A stretch of DNA of 64,000 nucleotides from Patescibacteria group bacterium (lineage in GTDB: Bacteria > Patescibacteriota > Patescibacteriia > Patescibacteriales > Patescibacteriaceae), in NCBI GenBank assembly GCA_030583705.1, contig CP129471.1:424506-488505 (forward strand). Reading direction: 5' to 3'. Positions 59,770-64,000 of this stretch are shown here, one piece after another; position 1 is the stretch's first letter, and each line of letters begins with the position of its first letter. Made by a program: the position numbers and the translations under genes. The notes beneath the pieces are model-generated. The model made no database searches. It saw only the letters and a program-made list of their open reading frames with translations, and was not told the origin of the DNA.

Positions 59770-61656
59770 CTATTCCAAAATAGCTTTGATACGCCTAATT
59801 CCGGCCGAAGAACTTTCTTCTTTGATTATCTTGAATTTTCCCAACTCTGAAATATTTTCCACGTGGGGTCCGCCGCAGATTTCTTGACTAAAATAACTAC
59901 CAGGCTCACCAACGGAGTAGACCTTAACAACCTCACCATACTTAGCATCAAAGACTCCGGTAGCGCCGATCTCCCTGGCTTTTTCTAAAGGCATTTCTTC
60001 AAAACCAACAGGTAATCCTTCCTGAATTGCCTTATTAACCAGCTCTTCCACCTCTTTAATCTGCTCAGTGGTCATCTTTTCACTATGAGGAAAATCCAAC
60101 CTAAGTCTTTCGCCGGTAATATTACTGCCTTTTTGGCTAACATGATCACCTAAAACTCTTCTTAGGGCTTCCAAAAGAAGATGGGTAGCTGTATGTAGTC
60201 TGGTAGTAGCTACGGTATGATCCGCCAAACCACCCTTAAACTTACCAGCTGAAGCGGTTCGAGAAAGTGTCTGGTGCTTCAAAAACTCCTCGTTAAAAAC
60301 TTTTTCATCCACACTCATGCCTTTTTCTTTAGCCAACTCAATGGTCATTTCTATCGGAAAGCCATAGGTCTGATAAAGATCAAAAGCCGCCTTACCAGAA
60401 ACCGAACCGTTAATCTTTAAAAATTCTTTCTCACCCTTTTCTAAAGTTTCTTTAAACTTTTTTTCTTCTTTTTCAAGTTCAGCTAAAACAAACTCTCTAT
60501 TATTATCTAATTCAGGATAAAACTCACAATAATTATTAATATAAATTTCGGCTAAAGCAGAGGTCCAGGGTTTATCCAGCATACCAAGACTGCGACCAAA
60601 ACGAACCGCCCGTCTAATAAGACGACGAACAATATAGCTCTGATCAGCATTCCCCGGTCCAATTCCCTTTTCGTCACCCATGATAAAAGTTGCAGCCTTA
60701 ATATGGTCGGCAATAATTTCAAAGGGCCGATTATCGTCCTCGTACTTCTTGCCGGAAAGTTCTTGAATCTTTTCTATAGCGTCATTAAACAAGTCTGTTT
60801 GAAAAATATTGTTTTTACCCTGTACTGCCATAGTTAATCTTTCCAGTCCTCCACCAAAGTCAACGTTCTTATTAGCCAATTCCTGCCAGCCTTTTTCGGC
60901 TTTTTGGTATTGCATAAAAACCGAATTACCGATTTCAATAAAACGACCGCAATCACAATTAAGATGGCAAAATTCTCCATAAGAAGAGTCGTGAGCCTTA
61001 CCGGTGTCATAAAAAGTTTCCGAGTCCGGTCCACCTAATTCCCCGACAGCCTCTCCTCTTTGCCACCAGTTTTTATCCCGATAAGCAAAAATACGGTCTT
61101 GACTAACACCAAGCTTAAGATCTTTACCCGGTCCTAATTCACCTGGTCCAAAAGTAGAAGGTCCTTCATCGGCGTTAATTCCGTATTTGGCAAAGATTTG
61201 CAAAAGAATTTCTATTGATTCAGTATCTTTAGCTATTTCTCCATCTTCGGAACCAGCATAAACAGTCTGGTAGAGTTTTTGTGGCTCAAGTTTAAGTTCT
61301 TCAACTAAAAACTCATACCACCAGTTAAGTTGCTTAGATTTCCAATAAGCATCACCCTCGGCTAAAGATTTGGGATCGCCCAAAGACCAATTACCAAGCA
61401 TTTCAAAAAAAGTATTATGACGGTTATCGCCAACCTCCTCAATATCTTCAGTACGAAAAGACTTTTGGCTATTAACCAATTGCCTGCCACCGGGATGCTT
61501 AGCTCCTAAAAGATAAGGAACTAAAGGGAACATACCGGAATTAACGAATAAAAGAGTGGAATCGTTTTCCGGTAATAAAGAAGCACTAGAGATCACTTGG
61601 TGTCCCCTTTTTTCAAAAAAATCAAGATATTTTTTACGAATTTCTTTACTAGTCAT
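59770..61656 (-). CDS. alaS: Alanyl-tRNA synthetase, compact form
   Basis: 628 residues against ~870 in E. coli. The class II core starts MTSKEIRKKYLDFFEKRGHQ with LLFVNSGMFPLVPYLLGAKH near 34-53; the tRNA-recognition middle is complete. The editing domain keeps HTATHLLLEAL near 491-501 (HxxxH) and EICGGPHVENI near 592-602 (Cys and His), so the zinc site is intact. The protein ends right after it (GIRRIKAILE): the C-Ala/DHHA1 domain is missing. Confidence 0.95.
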   Translation of the reverse strand: MTSKEIRKKYLDFFEKRGHQVISSASLLPENDSTLLFVNSGMFPLVPYLLGAKHPGGRQLVNSQKSFRTEDIEEVGDNRHNTFFEMLGNWSLGDPKSLAEGDAYWKSKQLNWWYEFLVEELKLEPQKLYQTVYAGSEDGEIAKDTESIEILLQIFAKYGINADEGPSTFGPGELGPGKDLKLGVSQDRIFAYRDKNWWQRGEAVGELGGPDSETFYDTGKAHDSSYGEFCHLNCDCGRFIEIGNSVFMQYQKAEKGWQELANKNVDFGGGLERLTMAVQGKNNIFQTDLFNDAIEKIQELSGKKYEDDNRPFEIIADHIKAATFIMGDEKGIGPGNADQSYIVRRLIRRAVRFGRSLGMLDKPWTSALAEIYINNYCEFYPELDNNREFVLAELEKEEKKFKETLEKGEKEFLKINGSVSGKAAFDLYQTYGFPIEMTIELAKEKGMSVDEKVFNEEFLKHQTLSRTASAGKFKGGLADHTVATTRLHTATHLLLEALRRVLGDHVSQKGSNITGERLRLDFPHSEKMTTEQIKEVEELVNKAIQEGLPVGFEEMPLEKAREIGATGVFDAKYGEVVKVYSVGEPGSYFSQEICGGPHVENISELGKFKIIKEESSSAGIRRIKAILE

Positions 61657-61659
61657 AAA

Positions 61660-62283
61660 TTAATTTAAACAACCTCGCCAAAGGCCAATTTGTCTTGAAC
61701 GAGCTTCTCTTTCCATAATGGAAAAAAGTTCAGCCTTTTCAGTATCCGGCGGATAAGCAGCTGCTACGGCAAAACCGTTTTTTACCAATTCCAAATTAAC
61801 AAAAACTCCATCATCTCGGTAAACATAAGCTAGTAATCTGCCATTATGGTCATAAGTTGAAACATCCTGAAAGAGCCTCACTTGTCGCCCTTCTATCATA
61901 GATCGGTTAGCTTCAGTAGCTTCGCTGGCATAACACTCTTCTCCTAATCCTTCATTATCCTCATTTCCATTCTCATCCTCAATTTCCATTTCCGGTGTAT
62001 CTATACCTATATAACGCACTAAACGACCGTTTTCTAAAACAATAGTATCTCCGTCCAATACTTCAGCTACAGTAATTAAATCACCGTACTTATAATTATC
62101 AATAAGCTCTTCGCCTACCGGTCGTCTTAAAAATTCGGTCTTCTCTCCAGTCCATTCAAAACTTGATCTTAAAGCTTTCTCTGCGGAAAAAAGAGGAGTC
62201 AAAGAAAAAACCTCTACTGCACTAACGGCAATTAAACCAACAATTCCCAGATAAGCTAATGTTTGATAGAGTTTTTCTTTCAT
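61660..62283 (-). CDS. Thermonuclease-like (SNase) protein, secreted or anchored
   Basis: 207 residues. Hydrophobic N-terminal segment at about 6-26. SNase/OB-fold domain from about 72: VAEVLDGDTIVLENGRLVRY near 73-92, YIGIDTPEMEI with the catalytic Asp/Glu, GRQVRLFQDVSTYDHNGRLL near 131-150. An acidic insert (EDENGNEDNEGLGEE) sits between. Calcium-dependent nuclease activity is the family role; outside the cell it could serve nucleotide scavenging. It ends 3 bp before alaS. Confidence 0.87.
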   Translation of the reverse strand: MKEKLYQTLAYLGIVGLIAVSAVEVFSLTPLFSAEKALRSSFEWTGEKTEFLRRPVGEELIDNYKYGDLITVAEVLDGDTIVLENGRLVRYIGIDTPEMEIEDENGNEDNEGLGEECYASEATEANRSMIEGRQVRLFQDVSTYDHNGRLLAYVYRDDGVFVNLELVKNGFAVAAAYPPDTEKAELFSIMEREARSRQIGLWRGCLN

Positions 62284-62369
62284 AAAAATTCTTAAAAAAT
62301 ATCTTTATAACATCCTTAATCTTTTATTATTTTATTTCCCTATTGAGAATTTAATTAATATAAAATTAA

Positions 62370-63518
62370 TTACTTAATGGATTTTCTAATCAATGTCATC
62401 AGATTACTATAAAACTCCAAATTATTCAAGGTGGCTAATCTTTTACCCAAAGGTTCGTTTATTTTAAAAAGATAATGGAGATAGGCTCTGGAGAAATTAC
62501 GTAATTCCGGTATTTTGGAGTTTTTATTAATCGGACGCTTGTCTTGCTTAAATTTAGAGTTAGTAATAATCGCTGTTTCATAAAAAGAGGCAGTAGCTTC
62601 TTTAGAACTATTCATTAAACTCTTTATCTTCTTCTCAGTGTCTTTTTTCGGCCAAAAAAGCCTACCATGTCTACCTTCTCTGGTTGGAATAACACAATCA
62701 AACATATCAACACCTCTTTTAACTGCTTCAATAATATTTTCAGGATAACCAACACCCATTAAATAACGAGGCTTGTTTTTCGGTAAATAAGGCATTGTCC
62801 AATCAAGTACACGATACATTTCTTCGGCAGTCTCTCCAACCGACAATCCCCCTATATTATAACCATCAAAATCAAGTGCCGTCAGCTCTTGGGCACTCTT
62901 TTCTCGTAAATCTTTTTCCAGCCCACCCTGGATTACTGCCATAACAAGCGGTTTTTTGCCTTTAATCTTTTTTAAATAATCTTTACTCCTCTTGGCCCAG
63001 GCCGTAGTTAAATCAACCGAATGCTCAAGATATTTTCTTGGTGCCGGCAAAGCCACACATTCATCAAGTAAGACGGCGATATCAACTCCCAAATCAAGCT
63101 GTATTTTTAAGCTTTTTTCAGGGGTTAAGTCATATAGAGCACCATCTATGTAAGATCTAAATTTAACTCCTCTTTTAGTAAGTTTAACTAAACTTTTACC
63201 TGTTCTATTTCGGTCTTTAGCTAAAGAAAAAACCTGGAAACCTCCAGAGTCGGTTAAGATAGCTCCTTGCCAATCCATAAAAGAATGCAAACCTCCGTGT
63301 TTTTTAATAAGTTTTTCTCCTGGCCTAAGCATTAAATGATAAGTATTGGATAAAAGAATCGGTGAAGCAAGCTTTCTCATGTCCTCAGTACTTACATGTT
63401 TAATCGTTGCCTGGGTAGCTACAGGCATAAAAAAGGGCGTAGACAAAAGACCGTGGCCGGTTTTAAGGCGACCACAGCGGGCTTGATTCTTTTTATTAGA
63501 GGCCAGTAAACGAAACAT
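62370..63518 (-). CDS. tgt: tRNA-guanine transglycosylase homologue without zinc ligands
   Basis: 382 residues. Exchanges G34 for queuine precursor in tRNAs with GUN anticodons. TIM-barrel with Asp90 in TDSGGFQVFSLAKDRN, GVKFRSYIDGALYDLTPEKS, VIQGGLEKDLREKSAQEL and the nucleophile Asp274 in VDMFDCVIPTREGRHGRLFW. The C-terminal zinc motif CxCx2C...H is gone: where others read DPxCDCYTCRNYSRAYLRHL and later IHNL, this protein has NKNSKIPELRNFSRAYLHYL and LNNL. The rest of that region aligns well, so this is substitution, not misframing. Confidence 0.9.
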   Translation of the reverse strand: MFRLLASNKKNQARCGRLKTGHGLLSTPFFMPVATQATIKHVSTEDMRKLASPILLSNTYHLMLRPGEKLIKKHGGLHSFMDWQGAILTDSGGFQVFSLAKDRNRTGKSLVKLTKRGVKFRSYIDGALYDLTPEKSLKIQLDLGVDIAVLLDECVALPAPRKYLEHSVDLTTAWAKRSKDYLKKIKGKKPLVMAVIQGGLEKDLREKSAQELTALDFDGYNIGGLSVGETAEEMYRVLDWTMPYLPKNKPRYLMGVGYPENIIEAVKRGVDMFDCVIPTREGRHGRLFWPKKDTEKKIKSLMNSSKEATASFYETAIITNSKFKQDKRPINKNSKIPELRNFSRAYLHYLFKINEPLGKRLATLNNLEFYSNLMTLIRKSIK

Positions 63519-63554
63519 TCTTGAATTTTTATAAACAATTATTCATTCTATCCT

Positions 63555-64000
63555 TTATTGCACAATACCGTCGGTATCACTAATATCATCTTTTTCCAGT
63601 TTAGTGGTTTGGGCCTTTTGTACCTGTGTAAAAACGTGCCCCGTCTGATTATCCGTCCCAGTTAAAGCTGTGCCTGAAGTAATAACCATAACGGTATTAC
63701 GATCAGAAACAGTAGGGGTAAAGGCCACACTAAATTCAGCCCTTAAAGACCTGGCGGAAACCGGCATACGACCAAGGCGCCAAGTTACAGTATTAGTTTC
63801 CGGATTATAATCAATACTACCGGCTTGCACCATATCTTTCCCATCCCAAGTTACATAATTGGGTAACTTAGTGGAAACACTTACATCCCCCAGCTCGTGT
63901 AAACTATTAGTAACCGTCCAGTATACCTTAAGAGTAGTACGATCACCTACTTTAGGCGGAATAGGTCCTGTTCCCACAGCCATATTATCTTCATCAAAAT
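63555..64000 (-). CDS. C-terminal end of a large surface protein (5' end outside window)
   Basis: The frame is open to the right edge; the ATG at 63983 is internal, since FDEDN is encoded before it. The visible ~147 residues have an immunoglobulin-like repeat: PIPPKVGDRTTLKVYWTVTN, then LGDVSVSTKLPNYVTWDGKD, and TWRLGRMPV. It resembles DUF11-type or related adhesin repeats found in large CPR surface proteins. The last ~25 residues are charged (KLEKDDISDTDGIVQ). No anchor is visible at the C-terminus. Confidence 0.7.
   Translation of the reverse strand, partial: FDEDNMAVGTGPIPPKVGDRTTLKVYWTVTNSLHELGDVSVSTKLPNYVTWDGKDMVQAGSIDYNPETNTVTWRLGRMPVSARSLRAEFSVAFTPTVSDRNTVMVITSGTALTGTDNQTGHVFTQVQKAQTTKLEKDDISDTDGIVQ

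Overview
The window looks like a chromosomal segment of a Candidate Phyla Radiation (Patescibacteria) bacterium, most likely from the Parcubacteria side. The signs are an AT-rich genome, a ribosomal spc cluster that passes directly from rpsE (S5) to rplO (L15) with no rpmD (L30), a compact AlaRS without its C-terminal domain, several prepilins fused to LamG domains, long charged tails on ribosomal proteins, and start codons in A/T-rich contexts with almost no Shine-Dalgarno sequences. Full-length ORFs under the standard code argue against the lineages that recode UGA. The assignment is inference; no 16S rRNA gene lies in the window.

From 1 to 17.7 kb most genes are on the + strand. First comes an envelope and division block: cysteine desulfurase (cut by the left edge), a small membrane protein, mraY, ftsW, a thioredoxin-like lipoprotein, gltX, an M23 murein hydrolase, a KefB-type antiporter and a C39-like peptidase. 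Then follow small membrane proteins (DUF305, DUF1761), an orphan gene, a glycosyltransferase, a very short and very acidic 40-residue gene with its own consensus promoter and terminator, a CAP-domain protein, a Gmad2/GerMN protein, a PQQ-type sugar dehydrogenase and an NlpC/P60-like protein.

From 17.7 kb to the right edge the genes run on the - strand, listed here in transcription order from the right: the end of a surface protein, tgt, a thermonuclease-like protein and alaS; the alpha cluster infA-rpmJ-rpsM-rpsK-rpsD-rpoA-rplQ-rplM-rpsI; an envelope-glycan locus (gpsA, flippase, two glycosyltransferases, DUF192 protein, O-antigen ligase-like protein); an M50 protease; the str cluster rpsL-rpsG-fusA-(hypothetical)-tuf-rpsJ; the S10/spc cluster rplC to secY; a LamG pilin; adk-map-ruvX-recO-aspS; three tandem LamG pilins; greA; lysS; serS; and ftsQ with a 50-residue membrane protein.

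Together the genes cover translation, the minimal transcription core (RpoA lacks its C-terminal domain), cell-wall synthesis and division, and surface display. The items most worth a second look are the acidic micro-gene at 13.5 kb, a perfect promoter firing into a terminator 32 bp away at 21.8 kb (a possible RNA of about 58 nt), alternative hairpins in front of infA and rplC, the LamG pilin family, a Tgt homologue that has lost all four zinc ligands, and an S4 without its N-terminal region. I saw no tRNA, rRNA, CRISPR array, insertion sequence or integrase.
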